Positions 49,829 to 60,392 of a stretch of DNA of 64,000 bases are shown here, one piece after another. Every line of letters starts with the position of its first letter. Within the stretch, counting starts at the first letter, position 1. The DNA is from Bacteroidales bacterium (lineage in GTDB: Bacteria > Bacteroidota > Bacteroidia > Bacteroidales > UBA932), in contig JAFRNC010000001.1 in the NCBI GenBank assembly GCA_017430365.1, positions 186,001 to 250,000 of the forward strand, read 5' to 3'. A model generated the notes under the pieces. The model saw only the letters and a program-made list of their open reading frames with translations, searched no databases and had not been told where the DNA came from. A program made the position numbers and the translations under genes.

Positions 49829-50146
49829 ATGGATAACCAGAAAATCGCACAGGTACCCACCAATACCGTCACCCGCAATCTTTCTGATTTCGCGGCTCCG
49901 ACCGGTAACGTGTATGAAAGCGTGATGATCATCGCCAAGAGGTCAAACCAGATCGCAGCCGACATCAAGCAGGAACTCAACCACAAACTGGAGGAGTTCT
50001 CCAACTATGCGGACACCCTGGAGGAAACCTTCGAGAACCGCGAGCAGATTGAGATTTCCAAGTATTACGAGCGGCTTCCCAAGCCGGTTCTGATCGCTAC
50101 CAAGGAGTTCCAGGACGGCAAGATCTACTATCGGAAGGCTGAGTAG
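49829..50146 (+). CDS. rpoZ: RNA polymerase omega subunit (Bacteroidota type)
   Basis: This 105-residue protein contains NVYESVMIIAKRSNQIAADIKQEL, the omega helix that clamps the beta' subunit, in the form seen in Bacteroidota RpoZ. The C-terminal tail KPVLIATKEFQDGKIYY is also typical. It lies between bamD (2 nt) and recN (8 nt). Confidence 0.9.
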   Translation: MDNQKIAQVPTNTVTRNLSDFAAPTGNVYESVMIIAKRSNQIAADIKQELNHKLEEFSNYADTLEETFENREQIEISKYYERLPKPVLIATKEFQDGKIYYRKAE

Positions 50147-50154
50147 TCTTTCAG

Positions 50155-51777
50155 ATGCTCAAGCGGCTCTTCATCGGGAATTATGCACTGATCGATCACC
50201 TGGACATCGGTTTTCCTGATGGTCTCGTGATCGTGACGGGAGAGACGGGCGCCGGCAAGTCCATCTTGCTGGGCGCCATTTCTTTGGTCCTCGGCGGCCG
50301 CAGCGATGTCTCGACACTGATGGATCCAAGCCGCAACTGCGTTGTCGAAGCCGTTTTCGAGCAGGACGGGAACGAAAGGATATTCCGCCGCGTAGTCTCT
50401 CCCCAGGGACGCTCGAGAGGTTTCATAGACGATGTCCCGGTGACTGCGGAGCAAATGCGCTCCGAAGCCGCCGCCCTCGTGGACGTCCATTCCCAGAACC
50501 AGCAGCTTCTCCTCTCGGAGAAAGATTTCCAGAGGACCGTGCTGGACAGTTACGCCGGGATAACGTCCGGTGTGGAAAGGCACGGCAGCCTGTGGCAGGA
50601 GCTTCAGGATACTGAAAAAACGCTTGCCGGTCTCGATGCCGGGATCGCGGAGGCCTCCCGTCAGAAGGACTATATGGAGTTCCAGCTCCGTCAGCTTGAA
50701 GAAGCCGCACTGAAAGAAGGGGAGGTGGAGGAACTGGAAGAAGAGCAACAGCGTCTCGCGCATGCCGAATCGGTCAAGGAGCAGATGGAAAGGGTGGACT
50801 CCCTCTTCGAAGACGAGTCCGGTTCCATGGAATCCCGTCTCAAGGAGATGACATCAGCCCTTGACAGGATAATACCCTATTTCCCCGAATTTGAAGAATA
50901 CCGCGCCCGTCTCGAGTCGGCGCGCATAGAACTCAAGGATATTCACGGCGAGATCGCATCCCGGAGCGAGAGGGTCGTTTTCTCCCCCGACCGTCTGGAA
51001 GAGGTTGAGAACCGGCTTGCTCTGTTGTACGGACTGATGCGCAAATTCGGAGTGCGTGCCGTTTCCGAGTTGATTTCGCTGCGTGATTCCATTTCCGCGC
51101 GTCTCGATGCCGGTGCCGACCGACAGATCGAACGCGACCGCCTTTCCAAGAGGGTGGAGGAACTTCGTGAGGAGGTCCGCCTTTCAGCTGATTCGCTCCG
51201 CGAAGCCAGACTCAAGGCGGCTCCCGGACTGTCATCTCTGCTTCAGGAGCAGGTTCGCTGGCTGGAGATGCCGAGGGCGCGTTTTACTGTCGAAGTCAGG
51301 GACAGGGGCCGTATAGCCGCCGACGGCGGCGACGATGTGGTGTTCCTTTTCGATGCCAACGACCGCGGAATGCAGCCACTCTCCAAATGTGCCAGCGGAG
51401 GCGAACTCTCCAGGATCATGCTGTGTATCAAAGCCCTTCTTGCCCGCTACCGCGGTATGCCTACCCTTGTCTTCGATGAGATAGATTCAGGGGTGTCCGG
51501 CAGCGTCGCCGGAAAAATGGGCCGGATGATAGCCTCGATGGGGGAAAGGATGCAGATATTCGCTATAACACATCTGCCGCAGGTGGCCAGCAAGGGCGAG
51601 GCACATTTCCTCGTCTACAAGGAGGCCGGCCCTTCGGGCATGAGCACTGCCATCCGACGCCTCGAGGGAGAGGACAGGGTGAGGGAGATAGCCCGGATGC
51701 TCAGCGGTGAGAATGTCACTCCCGAGGCTCTGGCCAATGCGGGCGTGCTGTTACAGGAAAACAAATCAAATAATTGA
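50155..51777 (+). CDS. recN: RecN, DNA repair SMC-like ATPase
   Basis: This 540-residue protein has an N-terminal half-ATPase with Walker [24 protein letters not shown], a central coiled coil, and a C-terminal half with the ABC signature [15 protein letters not shown] and Walker [14 protein letters not shown]. RecN promotes recombinational repair of double-strand breaks. Length is normal. It is the last gene of the bamD unit; nagB begins 4 nt after its stop. Confidence 0.95.
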   Translation: MLKRLFIGNYALIDHLDIGFPDGLVIVTGETGAGKSILLGAISLVLGGRSDVSTLMDPSRNCVVEAVFEQDGNERIFRRVVSPQGRSRGFIDDVPVTAEQMRSEAAALVDVHSQNQQLLLSEKDFQRTVLDSYAGITSGVERHGSLWQELQDTEKTLAGLDAGIAEASRQKDYMEFQLRQLEEAALKEGEVEELEEEQQRLAHAESVKEQMERVDSLFEDESGSMESRLKEMTSALDRIIPYFPEFEEYRARLESARIELKDIHGEIASRSERVVFSPDRLEEVENRLALLYGLMRKFGVRAVSELISLRDSISARLDAGADRQIERDRLSKRVEELREEVRLSADSLREARLKAAPGLSSLLQEQVRWLEMPRARFTVEVRDRGRIAADGGDDVVFLFDANDRGMQPLSKCASGGELSRIMLCIKALLARYRGMPTLVFDEIDSGVSGSVAGKMGRMIASMGERMQIFAITHLPQVASKGEAHFLVYKEAGPSGMSTAIRRLEGEDRVREIARMLSGENVTPEALANAGVLLQENKSNN

Positions 51778-51781
51778 CAAT

Positions 51782-52594
51782 ATGCGTTTAATCATTCAAG
51801 AATCGTATGGGAAAATGTCGCAGTGGGCTGCGGCATACATCGCAAAGCGGATAGAAGAGTTCCGGCCTACCGATGAGCGTCCCTTCGTGCTGGGTCTCCC
51901 TACCGGATCGACCCCCATTGGCACCTACAAGGAACTGATACACCTCTGCCAGACCGGACGTGTCTCTTTCAAGCACGTGGTGACGTTCAACATGGACGAG
52001 TATATCGGCATCCCCCAGGACCATCCCGAAAGCTATCACACCTTCATGTGGAAGAATTTCTTCTCACAGATCGACATTCCTGAAGGGAACGTGAACATCC
52101 TCGACGGCAACGCACCCGACCTTGAGAAGGAGTGCGCCGCATACGAAGAGAAGATCGCGTCGTTCGGCGGCATCGACCTGTTCATGGGCGGCATCGGCCC
52201 CGACGGCCACATCGCTTTCAATGAGCCCGGTTCATCTCTCGCTTCCCGCACCCGCGTGAAGTCCCTCACCACCGACACCATCATCGCCAACTCCCGTTTC
52301 TTCGGGGGCGACATCAACCTCGTGCCCAAGCGCGCGCTGACCGTGGGAGTAGGTACCATCATGGACGCCAAGGAGGTCATGATCCTGGCTAACGGGCACA
52401 ACAAGGCCCGCGCCCTGTATCACGCAGTCGAGGGGTCGGTCAATCACATGTGGACCATCTCCGTCCTCCAGATGCATCCCAGGGGGATCATCGTATGCGA
52501 CGACGCGGCGACTGTGGAGCTGAAGGTCGGAACCGTCAACTACTTCAAGGACATCGAGAAATACAATCTCGACCCTACTTCGATATTAAAATAG
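51782..52594 (+). CDS. nagB: NagB, glucosamine-6-phosphate deaminase
   Basis: This 270-residue enzyme converts glucosamine 6-phosphate to fructose 6-phosphate and ammonia. [37 protein letters not shown] and [18 protein letters not shown] are diagnostic. The start [10 protein letters not shown] was chosen over a longer frame that lies within recN. It is probably read from the same transcript as recN. The 3' end overlaps the LysM-protein gene by 20 bp tail to tail. Confidence 0.96.
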   Translation: MRLIIQESYGKMSQWAAAYIAKRIEEFRPTDERPFVLGLPTGSTPIGTYKELIHLCQTGRVSFKHVVTFNMDEYIGIPQDHPESYHTFMWKNFFSQIDIPEGNVNILDGNAPDLEKECAAYEEKIASFGGIDLFMGGIGPDGHIAFNEPGSSLASRTRVKSLTTDTIIANSRFFGGDINLVPKRALTVGVGTIMDAKEVMILANGHNKARALYHAVEGSVNHMWTISVLQMHPRGIIVCDDAATVELKVGTVNYFKDIEKYNLDPTSILK

Positions 52595-54284
52595 AGAAGC
52601 CTTCCTTTTCGTAGACGAGATTGCGGGTGGCGTGGTTGCGCCATCCGCTTTCTTCATTGTCACGGACGAACTGGAAGTTGCAGTGGAGTATCTGCATGGG
52701 CACGGTGTCGGCATGGTTGATGATGCCCGTGCCCTGCTGCGACATGGCAGTGATGAAATAAGTGAATACATCGTATCCCTGGAACGAGAAGTCGTCCGGT
52801 TCGGCATAGAACATTGCGCGGTAGCGCAGTACGAATTGCCGGTCTGCGGGATTGGAATAATCCACGAAATAGGGGACCGAGGTATGGAACCTGATGTTGA
52901 AGAGGGCGTCCGGATCGGAGGTTTCGTAGTTGCGCACCCTGTTGGTGCCCCAGACTTCGAAATGGCCGCCGCCGCGCTTCGAGAGGGCGTTGAGCGAACG
53001 GACCGCTTCGGTCGAGAAACTCTTGTTCTCCGAGCCGATCAGGATTTTGACGGGGTTGGCGGCCGTTCCGCCGCTGACCAGTGAAGAGACCTCTCCGAGG
53101 CTCACCTTGCGGTAGGATACCCCCAGTGAGCGGAGGTCGGCCTCCATTTCGGCTACGAACCTGGCATCGGATGCGGCGGTGCCGGCTACCAGCAGGACCC
53201 TGTCCTGGGGATGCGCATGTAGACTCTCCACGAGGTTGCGGAGTTGAGTGCGTGAATGTGCTGGAACCTGGAAGAGGAAGGGATGGTAATCTACCAGCGA
53301 GTCGGCCTTGTGGTCGAGAGGCGACACGAGCGCAATTCCGTTCCTGTCGGAATAATCGAGGAACGGCTGCATCGTGGGGGCCTCGACGGGACCTATGATC
53401 AGGTCGCTCTCCTGGAACTTGGAATCCTGGAGAATGGAATTCGCGCCCTGGGAAAGGTCATATACATTGACCACGAGATGGGCTCCCTTTTCCTTCTGCT
53501 CCTGGATAGCCATGAGAGCTCCGCTGTAGAAGTTGAGGAAATTTGCAGACGCGGAGCCTCCTGAAAGATTGAAGGGGAGAACCAGCGCGATGTGGAGAGG
53601 TTCTTCGGCGGAGAACCAGCGGATGGGCCTGACCGGGTTCATGGGCGCTTCAGGCTCTTCCTCCTTCTCTTCAACTATTTCCTCGTCCCTGTCGGATTCG
53701 ACTTCTTCCCCGTCATCCGGTTCGATGTCGCCCATGACCGGGATCAGAAGGACCCTTCCCTTGACGGAGTCGGAGGCCGTAAGACCGTTGTAGTCGAGCA
53801 GTTCGTTTTCCGGGATCCCGTACTTCCGGGCGATGCCCGAGAGGGATTCGTACCAGCGCACCCTGTGCTCAATGACGCGCGTCACGACCTTGTCACCGGC
53901 CGGTTTTTCGGTTTCAGCCTTTTCTTCAGCCGCTTTTTCCGTTACCTTGACCGCAGCGGGCGTGGTACTGGTTTGCTGCTTCCTGGGAGTTGCGGCAGGC
54001 TCTGCAGGAATATTGGCTTTGTCGACCGGGATGAATATGATCGATCCGGCCTTCAGTCCGCCGCCGATGTCGGGATTGGCGGCGGACAACTGGTCGGAAG
54101 TAATGCCATAAGCCTTGCAGATGGAGTAGACCGTCTGCTTGGGAAGCACCTTGTGTACATAGTATACCTTTCCCGCGATGTTCGCCTTTTCTTTCGAGAC
54201 AACAACGTCGGGCGCCGTGTAAGTCTGGGCCGACAAGGCCAGTGGCGCAGAAAGGAGGAACAGGAGGAAAAGGAGGCGCTTCAT
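52575..54284 (-). CDS. Exported LysM protein with periplasmic-binding-fold domain
   Basis: This is a 569-residue protein with a signal peptide ([18 protein letters not shown]). LysM 1 follows (about 40-90: [21 protein letters not shown]...[10 protein letters not shown]), then LysM 2 (about 140-185: [25 protein letters not shown]) and an acidic linker. From about 225 there is a type I periplasmic-binding fold ([13 protein letters not shown]...[19 protein letters not shown]). The mix resembles LpoA-like or amino-acid-binding domains with peptidoglycan anchoring. A role in wall maintenance or in sensing is inferred. The OmpH-like gene ends 6 nt upstream, so the two are cotranscribed. Confidence 0.85.
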   Translation of the reverse strand: MKRLLFLLFLLSAPLALSAQTYTAPDVVVSKEKANIAGKVYYVHKVLPKQTVYSICKAYGITSDQLSAANPDIGGGLKAGSIIFIPVDKANIPAEPAATPRKQQTSTTPAAVKVTEKAAEEKAETEKPAGDKVVTRVIEHRVRWYESLSGIARKYGIPENELLDYNGLTASDSVKGRVLLIPVMGDIEPDDGEEVESDRDEEIVEEKEEEPEAPMNPVRPIRWFSAEEPLHIALVLPFNLSGGSASANFLNFYSGALMAIQEQKEKGAHLVVNVYDLSQGANSILQDSKFQESDLIIGPVEAPTMQPFLDYSDRNGIALVSPLDHKADSLVDYHPFLFQVPAHSRTQLRNLVESLHAHPQDRVLLVAGTAASDARFVAEMEADLRSLGVSYRKVSLGEVSSLVSGGTAANPVKILIGSENKSFSTEAVRSLNALSKRGGGHFEVWGTNRVRNYETSDPDALFNIRFHTSVPYFVDYSNPADRQFVLRYRAMFYAEPDDFSFQGYDVFTYFITAMSQQGTGIINHADTVPMQILHCNFQFVRDNEESGWRNHATRNLVYEKEGFSILISK

Positions 54285-54290
54285 CTGGAG

Positions 54291-54908
54291 CTATTCGGAC
54301 TTGTTGGTGTTGCGGGTCTTGATATACTCGGCGTTGAGACCTTCAACAATCTCGTTGGTGATGTCGAGGGCGGGGGCGCCGACGATCACCACGTTGGAGG
54401 CGTCGGTGGTGGTGAGGATGGCAGCGAAGTTGTGCTCCTTGTTGTATTCCTCGAGATAGGTCTTGATGGCGTACATGACCTGGTTGAGAAGCACCTGGCT
54501 CTCTTCGGCGAGTTCCTGCTGCTTCTGGGCGGCCTCGGTCTGGAGATTGGCCTGGCGCTGCTGCAGCGAATTGTTCTGCTGCTCGGCGGCGGAGCGGGTA
54601 AGCAGACCCTTGTTTATCTGGTTTTCGAAATTCTTGATGTCGCTTTCGAGCTTGCGGGCCTTTTTGTTGAGATCGTTGTCCACGTTCTGGGCCTTGGCCT
54701 CGAATGACGACTGCAGGTCGCTGTACATGTCGTACTGCATCATCAGGGTGTCCAGCCTGACATACACGATGTCACCGGCCACGGCCTGGATGGATTCTCC
54801 GGCCTCGGCGGGCTTATGGGTGTTCTTGGGAGTGGTCAGGGTGAGGACCAGTGCGGCCACGGCGGCTGCAACGGCGATGATGCTCAGGATTAAAGGGGTG
54901 TGTTTCAT
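54291..54908 (-). CDS. OmpH/Skp-family periplasmic chaperone-like protein
   Basis: This 205-residue protein has an N-terminal membrane anchor or uncleaved signal (ILSIIAVAAAVAALVLTL), then VRLDTLMMQYDMYSDLQSSFEAKAQNVDNDL and a long coiled coil rich in Gln, followed by DITNEIVEGLNAEY as in OmpH/Skp proteins. It is the third such protein in the window. Its pairing with the LysM protein rather than BamA suggests a separate role. Confidence 0.85.
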   Translation of the reverse strand: MKHTPLILSIIAVAAAVAALVLTLTTPKNTHKPAEAGESIQAVAGDIVYVRLDTLMMQYDMYSDLQSSFEAKAQNVDNDLNKKARKLESDIKNFENQINKGLLTRSAAEQQNNSLQQRQANLQTEAAQKQQELAEESQVLLNQVMYAIKTYLEEYNKEHNFAAILTTTDASNVVIVGAPALDITNEIVEGLNAEYIKTRNTNKSE

Positions 54909-54951
54909 TGTATTGTACTATTGTTTCAATTTCGTGCTTTCGTGCAACCTG

Positions 54952-54959
54952 CAAATATA
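54952..54959 (-). promoter_or_regulatory. -7 promoter element of the OmpH-LysM unit
   Basis: TATATTTG on the minus strand, 43 nt before the ATG and directly after the pdxJ stop. Confidence 0.6.
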
Positions 54960-54965
54960 AGCAAT

Positions 54966-55679
54966 TTATTTCAACTCTCCCAAATATGCTTTTATCGTCC
55001 GCTCCAGTCCCATGTAAAGGGCGTCGCTGATAAGGGCGTGGCCGATGGACACTTCCTGCAGTCCGGGTATCACTTCGTGGAAGTATTTCAGGTTCTCCAG
55101 GCTCAGGTCGTGTCCGGCGTTGAGGCCGAGTCCGAGTCTGACGGCCTCGCATGCGGCCTCATAATAAGGCGCTATGGCTTTTTCCCTGTTTACTGGGTAT
55201 TCCCTGGCATATGCCTCTGTGTATAGTTCCACCCTGTCGCAGCCGGTCTCGGCGGCGTAGCGGATCATTTCCACTACCGGATCGATGAAGATGGAGACCC
55301 TTATCCCTTCGTCCTTGAAAACCCTGCAGATATCCCTGAGGTATGCCAGGTTGTTTTTCGTGTCCCATCCAGCGTTGGACGTCAGGACGTTATCGGCATC
55401 GGGGACGAGTGTCACCTGTGCGGGACGGACTTCGAGTACCAGTTTCCTGAAACTCTCGATGGGGTTGCCTTCGATATTGAATTCGGTGGTGAGCAGTGGT
55501 TTGAGCGCCCTTACGTCGGCATACCTTATATGGCGCTCATCGGGACGCGGGTGCACGGTGATGCCCTGGGCGCCGAACCGTTCGCAGTCGACGGCCGCCT
55601 TGAGGACATCGGGCACGTTGCCGCCGCGCGCATTCCGCAGCGTGGCGATTTTGTTGATGTTTACGCTAAGTTTGGTCAT
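54966..55679 (-). CDS. pdxJ: PdxJ, pyridoxine 5'-phosphate synthase
   Basis: This 237-residue TIM-barrel enzyme condenses 3-amino-1-hydroxyacetone phosphate with deoxyxylulose phosphate to make vitamin B6. [33 protein letters not shown] and [15 protein letters not shown] are diagnostic. The start region contains a 12-bp tandem duplication giving [12 protein letters not shown] use the second ATG because families start MTKLSVN, but the first (55691) lies only 6 nt behind the promoter box and may be used as a leaderless start. Confidence 0.94.
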   Translation of the reverse strand: MTKLSVNINKIATLRNARGGNVPDVLKAAVDCERFGAQGITVHPRPDERHIRYADVRALKPLLTTEFNIEGNPIESFRKLVLEVRPAQVTLVPDADNVLTSNAGWDTKNNLAYLRDICRVFKDEGIRVSIFIDPVVEMIRYAAETGCDRVELYTEAYAREYPVNREKAIAPYYEAACEAVRLGLGLNAGHDLSLENLKYFHEVIPGLQEVSIGHALISDALYMGLERTIKAYLGELK

Positions 55680-55682
55680 AAG

Positions 55683-55714
55683 TTTGGTCATAATATACAA
55701 AATTAATAAATTTG
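55683..55714 (+). promoter_or_regulatory. Promoter of nadK
   Basis: TTTG at 55683-55686, then 20 nt, then TAAATTTG at 55707-55714. The nadK ATG is 8 nt downstream. The -33 element falls within the pdxJ leader. Confidence 0.72.
55698..55705 (-). promoter_or_regulatory. -7 promoter element of pdxJ
   Basis: TAATTTTG on the minus strand, 6 nt before the first possible ATG. It overlaps the promoter spacer of the divergent nadK gene. Confidence 0.65.
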
Positions 55715-55722
55715 GCTTCAAT

Positions 55723-56541
55723 ATGAAAATTGCTTTATACAATCGCGACCGGAACCGCGGAATTGAAACCATAGTCCAACTTCTGCGCGAAAAAGGTGCC
55801 ACACCGATATGTTACGGTGAGGATTTTCTGTCCTGGGAGGATCTTCCGGACGATACCGACCTTTTCCTGTCGCTCGGGGGCGACGGCACTTTCCTCCAGT
55901 CCCTGACTTTCGTGCGCGACCGCGGAATACCCGTTGCGGGAATCAATTTCGGCAGGCTGGGTTTCCTTACCACGGCCAGGGCCGATGATACCGGGTGGGT
56001 TGACGACCTGCTGTCAGGGCGCTACCAGGTGGAGGAGAGAAGCCTCCTCAGGGTTGTCTGCGCTGACATGCCCGAAGATTTCTATCCCTTCGCGCTCAAC
56101 GAGGTCTCTTTGCAGCGCCGGGGGGCGGGGATGCTCTCGGTGCATGTGCGCATTGACGGCCGCGACCTTCCCGCTTACTGGTCCGACGGTCTGGTGATAT
56201 CCACCCCGACCGGCAGTACGGCCTATAACCTGAGTGTAGGGGGGCCCATAGTCATGCCCTCTTCCGAGGTGATGGTCATCGCTCCGATCTCTCCCCATAA
56301 CCTGAATGTCCGTCCCCTCGTGGCCCCCATCGGCTCCGTGATCGAGATGAGTTTCGAAAGCAGGGGAGGGAACGCCCTTCTGATGCTCGACAACAGGGCG
56401 GTAGAGATCCGTCCCGGAACGGAAGTCAGCATCGCGCGCGGCCGGTACGGTCTCCGCTACGCGTCGCTTTCCGACAACAATTTCATCAACGCGCTCCGTG
56501 CCAAGCTCCTTTGGGGAGAAGACAGGCGCAACAATATCTGA
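55723..56541 (+). CDS. nadK: NadK, NAD+ kinase
   Basis: This 272-residue kinase phosphorylates NAD to NADP. The GGDGTFL motif ([11 protein letters not shown]) and NFGRLGFLT lie in the N-terminal domain, and [20 protein letters not shown] in the C-terminal domain. I start at [11 protein letters not shown], directly behind the promoter; the longer open frame upstream is antisense to pdxJ. uppS begins 8 nt after the stop. Confidence 0.95.
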   Translation: MKIALYNRDRNRGIETIVQLLREKGATPICYGEDFLSWEDLPDDTDLFLSLGGDGTFLQSLTFVRDRGIPVAGINFGRLGFLTTARADDTGWVDDLLSGRYQVEERSLLRVVCADMPEDFYPFALNEVSLQRRGAGMLSVHVRIDGRDLPAYWSDGLVISTPTGSTAYNLSVGGPIVMPSSEVMVIAPISPHNLNVRPLVAPIGSVIEMSFESRGGNALLMLDNRAVEIRPGTEVSIARGRYGLRYASLSDNNFINALRAKLLWGEDRRNNI

Positions 56542-56549
56542 ACACAGTC

Positions 56550-57248
56550 ATGGAAGTTCCTACTCATGTAACCATAATCATGGATGGCAACGGCCGCTGG
56601 GCCAGGCAGAAAGGTCAGCGGCGCCTGTACGGCCACAAGGCGGGCACGGACAGCGTGCGCGCATGCTGCGAGTATGCAGTGGAGCACGGCATACGCTATC
56701 TCAGCCTTTTCGCGTTCTCGGAGGAGAACTGGAACCGTCCCGCCGACGAGGTGGCCGGCCTGATGGAACTGATGTTCAAGAGCGTGCTCGGGGAGAGGGA
56801 GACTTTCCGCAAGCAGAACATCCGTTTCCTCGTCATCGGCGACCGCAGCCGGCTCTCGGCGGAACTGCTCCGGAACATCGATATGGTGCAGGAAGAGACG
56901 GCGGCCAATACGGGCCTTACCCTGATCGTAATGCTCAGTTACAGCGGCAAGTGGGACATCCTCCAGGCTGCCCAGCGATATGCGGACGACTGCCTGGCGG
57001 CCGGACGCAGGCTTCCGCTCGACGAGACCGGTTTCGCCGGATATCTCGCCACCGCGGGCATTCCCGATCCGGACCTTATGATCCGCACCAGCGGCGAGCA
57101 GCGCATCAGCAACTACATGCTCTGGCAGTGCGCCTATACGGAGTTCTATTATACCCCTGTACTTTGGCCTGATTTTCGCAAAAACGACCTCGAAGAGGCT
57201 ATCCTGAGTTACAACCGGCGTGAAAGAAGATACGGTAAAGTGGATTAA
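56550..57248 (+). CDS. uppS: UppS, undecaprenyl pyrophosphate synthase
   Basis: This 232-residue cis-prenyltransferase makes the C55 lipid carrier for the cell wall. HVTIIMDGNGRWARQKGQ with the catalytic Asp, SLFAFSEENWNRP and the C-terminal DLMIRTSGEQRISNYMLWQ...WPDF blocks are diagnostic. The start after nadK was chosen over a frame beginning inside nadK. It lies before bamA, a common order in Bacteroidota. Confidence 0.96.
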   Translation: MEVPTHVTIIMDGNGRWARQKGQRRLYGHKAGTDSVRACCEYAVEHGIRYLSLFAFSEENWNRPADEVAGLMELMFKSVLGERETFRKQNIRFLVIGDRSRLSAELLRNIDMVQEETAANTGLTLIVMLSYSGKWDILQAAQRYADDCLAAGRRLPLDETGFAGYLATAGIPDPDLMIRTSGEQRISNYMLWQCAYTEFYYTPVLWPDFRKNDLEEAILSYNRRERRYGKVD

Positions 57249-57262
57249 GTCGAAAAAAAGTG

Positions 57263-57270
57263 TAACTTTG
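57263..57270 (+). promoter_or_regulatory. -7 promoter element of bamA
   Basis: TAACTTTG, 23 nt before the bamA ATG. Confidence 0.6.
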
Positions 57271-57293
57271 TAAGTCTATTCGGAAAGGATTTG

Positions 57294-59834
57294 ATGAAAA
57301 GAATTTTATTGGCGTTGCTGGGTGCCTTTCTATTGATTTCAGCACTTCCCGCCGCGGCCCAGGACAAGGTCGCCGGCGGTGTGGAAGTTGATTATAACAG
57401 TCCCCGTGAGTATGTAGTCGGAGGCGTCCGTATATCGGGTATAAAGTATCTTGGCGAGAGCCAGCTGCTCTCCGTACTCGGCATCCATCCCGGTGACCGG
57501 GTGACCGTTCCAAGCGAAGACCTTTCCGCCGCCGTGAAGCGCATCTGGCTCCAGGGCGCGGCTTCGGACATCGGATTTTATGTGGATTCCGTGAGTGCGG
57601 GGCAGGATACGGCATGGTTCCGCCTCGACATGAAGGAGCGTCCGCGCGTCGTTACCTGGAATTTCAAGGGGGTCAAGAACAGCGAGCGCGACGACCTGAA
57701 GGAGAAACTGGGGAACCCCCGCCGCGGCGCACCCCTTTCCGAATATGTTAAGACATCGTATGTCCGTTCCATCAAGAACTACTTCCAGGAGAAAGGTTAT
57801 GCCGACGTAGATGTCGACATCGAGGTGGCGAACGACTCCGTCATCAAGAACGCCACCCGCGTGACTTTCGATATCAAGAAAGGCAAGAAACTCAAGGTCA
57901 AGGAAATCTCCTATGAAGGAAACGGCGAGATTTCCAAGTTCAAGCTGGACAAGGCGATGAAGAAGACCAAGGACGCCAAGTGGTACAACCTCTTCTCGTC
58001 CAAGAAATTCCAGCAGAAAGAATACGAGAGCGACCGCGAGAAACTCCTCGAGGTGTTCAATGAGGCCGGTTACCGCGACGCCAAGATCGTCAGCGATTCG
58101 CTCTACAGGCGTCCCGAGGACGGGAAACTGGGCATCCATTTCGTGTTCGACAAGGGACAGAAATACTATTTCCGCAACATCACCTGGACCGGCAATTCTG
58201 AATACAGCGAGGAAGCTCTCAATGATGTGCTCCGCATCAAGAAGGGCGACGTCTACGACGTGGTGACCATGGAGAAGCGCCTTTACTCCGGCGAGAAGGA
58301 GGGGGATATCTCCATACGCAAGATGTACAGCGACAACGGTTTCCTCTTCTTCAACGTCACGCCTGTGGAACTCAATATAGACGGCGACTCGGTGGATGTG
58401 GAAATGCGCCTGGTCGAGGGCAAGCCCGCCACATTCAACAATATAATCATCAACGGCAACACGATCACCAACGAAAAGGTGGTCCGCAGGGCGGTCTTCA
58501 CCCGCCCGGGATATCTCTACCGCCAGACCGACTTCGAACGCTCCGTCCGTGAAATCTCCTCCATGGGACATTTCGATCCGGAGTATGCAGTAGACCCCAA
58601 CAAGGGCTACACCCTGATCCCCAATTCGGTCAACAACACGGTCGATATAGCTTACAATGTCCAGGAGAAACCCAACAGCCAGCTCGAGCTTTCCGGAGGC
58701 TGGGGCAACCGCATGTTCGTCGGAACCGTGGGCGTGAGTTTCAACAACTTCTCGACCGCCAACTTCTTCAAGAAGGAAGCCTGGCGTCCGGTACCTCTCG
58801 GAGACGCCCAGAACCTCTCCATCAGGTTCCAGACCAACGGCTCCTACTACACCGCCTTCACCGCGAGTTTCGTGGAGCCCTGGCTGACAGGCAAGAAGCC
58901 GACATCCCTGAATATATCGGCCTACTTCACCCGTCAGACCAATTCGTACTCATACTACTACTACCAGGTCCTCAACGACGACCAGTTCATGGAGATCTAC
59001 GGCGCCGCCATAGGACTCGGCACCCGCCTGAAGTGGCCCGACAACTACTTCGTGCTGTACAATTCCCTCAACTGGCAGTCGTACAACCTCCAGGACTGGA
59101 ACTATTATTTCATCTATTCGACAGGACGTTCCCACAACATCAGCTGGTCCGCCAACCTTTCCCGCAACTCCACCGACCAGTCGATATATCCCCGCCGCGG
59201 TTCCGACTTCACGCTTGGCCTGCAGGTCACTCCGCCGTGGTCGATGATGAAGAAGGACTGGCGCAATATCGACTACTCCTCCCAGAGCGTCCAGGACCAC
59301 TACCGCTGGATCGAATACCACAAATGGACCTTCAAGGGTTCGCTTTATACGCCGATCATCGGCGACCTGGTGCTCATGACCCGCGCCCAGTTCGGCTATC
59401 TCGGATATTTCAACAAGCGCTGGGGCTACTCTCCTTTCGAGGGCTTCATCGTGGGCGGCGACGGCATGTCGGGCTACAACACCTACGGCAACGAAGTGAT
59501 CGGCCTCCGCGGCTATGAGAACTATTCGCTGACACCTTATATCGGCAATGCCTATGCCGGCAACGTTTACGACAAGTTCACCGTCGAACTCCGCTACCCG
59601 CTCATCATGCAGCCCAGTTCCACCATATTCGCCCTTCTCTTCCTGGAAGGAGGTAACAGCTGGTCGGACATCAAAAATTTCAATCCGTTCCAGATGAAGC
59701 GCTCCGCCGGCGTAGGTCTCAGGGTCTTCCTGCCGGTCGTCGGTCTGCTCGGCATAGACTGGGGCTACGGCTTCGATACAGCCGACGGCAAGGACAGGAG
59801 CCATTTCCATTTCCTGATAGGACAACAATTCTAA
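57294..59834 (+). CDS. bamA: BamA, outer-membrane beta-barrel assembly factor
   Basis: This 846-residue Omp85 protein has a signal peptide (LLALLGAFLLISALPAAAQ). A series of POTRA domains covers about residues 40-430 (for example VGGVRISGIKYLGESQLLSVLGI and EISYEGNGEISKFKLDKAM). The 16-strand barrel carries GFIVGGDGMSGYN in loop 6 (a variant of the VRGF/Y region) and ends FLIGQQF with the terminal Phe. It inserts outer-membrane proteins. I use ATG; a TTG sits one codon earlier. Two skp-like genes follow, the usual Bacteroidota grouping. Confidence 0.95.
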   Translation: MKRILLALLGAFLLISALPAAAQDKVAGGVEVDYNSPREYVVGGVRISGIKYLGESQLLSVLGIHPGDRVTVPSEDLSAAVKRIWLQGAASDIGFYVDSVSAGQDTAWFRLDMKERPRVVTWNFKGVKNSERDDLKEKLGNPRRGAPLSEYVKTSYVRSIKNYFQEKGYADVDVDIEVANDSVIKNATRVTFDIKKGKKLKVKEISYEGNGEISKFKLDKAMKKTKDAKWYNLFSSKKFQQKEYESDREKLLEVFNEAGYRDAKIVSDSLYRRPEDGKLGIHFVFDKGQKYYFRNITWTGNSEYSEEALNDVLRIKKGDVYDVVTMEKRLYSGEKEGDISIRKMYSDNGFLFFNVTPVELNIDGDSVDVEMRLVEGKPATFNNIIINGNTITNEKVVRRAVFTRPGYLYRQTDFERSVREISSMGHFDPEYAVDPNKGYTLIPNSVNNTVDIAYNVQEKPNSQLELSGGWGNRMFVGTVGVSFNNFSTANFFKKEAWRPVPLGDAQNLSIRFQTNGSYYTAFTASFVEPWLTGKKPTSLNISAYFTRQTNSYSYYYYQVLNDDQFMEIYGAAIGLGTRLKWPDNYFVLYNSLNWQSYNLQDWNYYFIYSTGRSHNISWSANLSRNSTDQSIYPRRGSDFTLGLQVTPPWSMMKKDWRNIDYSSQSVQDHYRWIEYHKWTFKGSLYTPIIGDLVLMTRAQFGYLGYFNKRWGYSPFEGFIVGGDGMSGYNTYGNEVIGLRGYENYSLTPYIGNAYAGNVYDKFTVELRYPLIMQPSSTIFALLFLEGGNSWSDIKNFNPFQMKRSAGVGLRVFLPVVGLLGIDWGYGFDTADGKDRSHFHFLIGQQF

Positions 59835-59844
59835 TAATACAGTC

Positions 59845-60363
59845 ATGAAAAGATTATTAACCGCAATCGCCGCGTTCTTCGCCTGCTTCGGCCCGCTCAG
59901 CGCGCAGAAGATAGGTTACATCAATACGGAGACTATCCTGAACGGGATTCCGGCCTACACCGCCGCCCAGACCCAGCTCGACAATCTCTCCGACAAGTAC
60001 AAGGCATCGATCGAAACCGAACTCGGCAAGATCGAGGTCCTCTATCAGAATTACCAGGCCAGCCGCTCTTCCATGACGGCCACCCAGCGCCAGACGGCCG
60101 AGAACGAGATCATTTCCAAGGAACGTGTGGTCCAGGAGAAGCAGAAGATCTATTTCGGCGAAGACGGCATAATGGAGAAGAAGGCAGAGGAACTCCTTTC
60201 CCCGATCCGCAAGGCGCTTGACGTAGCGATCGAGCAGATCGCGCGTAAGGGCGGTTACGACCTGATAATCGACCTTGCCGCCCTCCAGGGCGTCGTCTAC
60301 AAGAACGACAAGCTCGACCTCTCCGCCGAGGTCCTGGCCCAGTATCAAGCTAATCAACCTTAA
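59845..60363 (+). CDS. OmpH/Skp-family periplasmic chaperone (first copy)
   Basis: This 172-residue protein has a signal peptide (RLLTAIAAFFACFGPLSAQ), then KIGYINTETILNGIPAYTAAQTQL and a coiled coil, ending in GGYDLIIDLAALQGVVYKNDKLDLSAEVL, the Skp signature order. Skp trimers hold unfolded outer-membrane proteins on their way to BamA. It lies 10 nt after bamA. Confidence 0.92.
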   Translation: MKRLLTAIAAFFACFGPLSAQKIGYINTETILNGIPAYTAAQTQLDNLSDKYKASIETELGKIEVLYQNYQASRSSMTATQRQTAENEIISKERVVQEKQKIYFGEDGIMEKKAEELLSPIRKALDVAIEQIARKGGYDLIIDLAALQGVVYKNDKLDLSAEVLAQYQANQP

Positions 60364-60392
60364 ATCATACTTACTTAATTCATTGGAATAAA

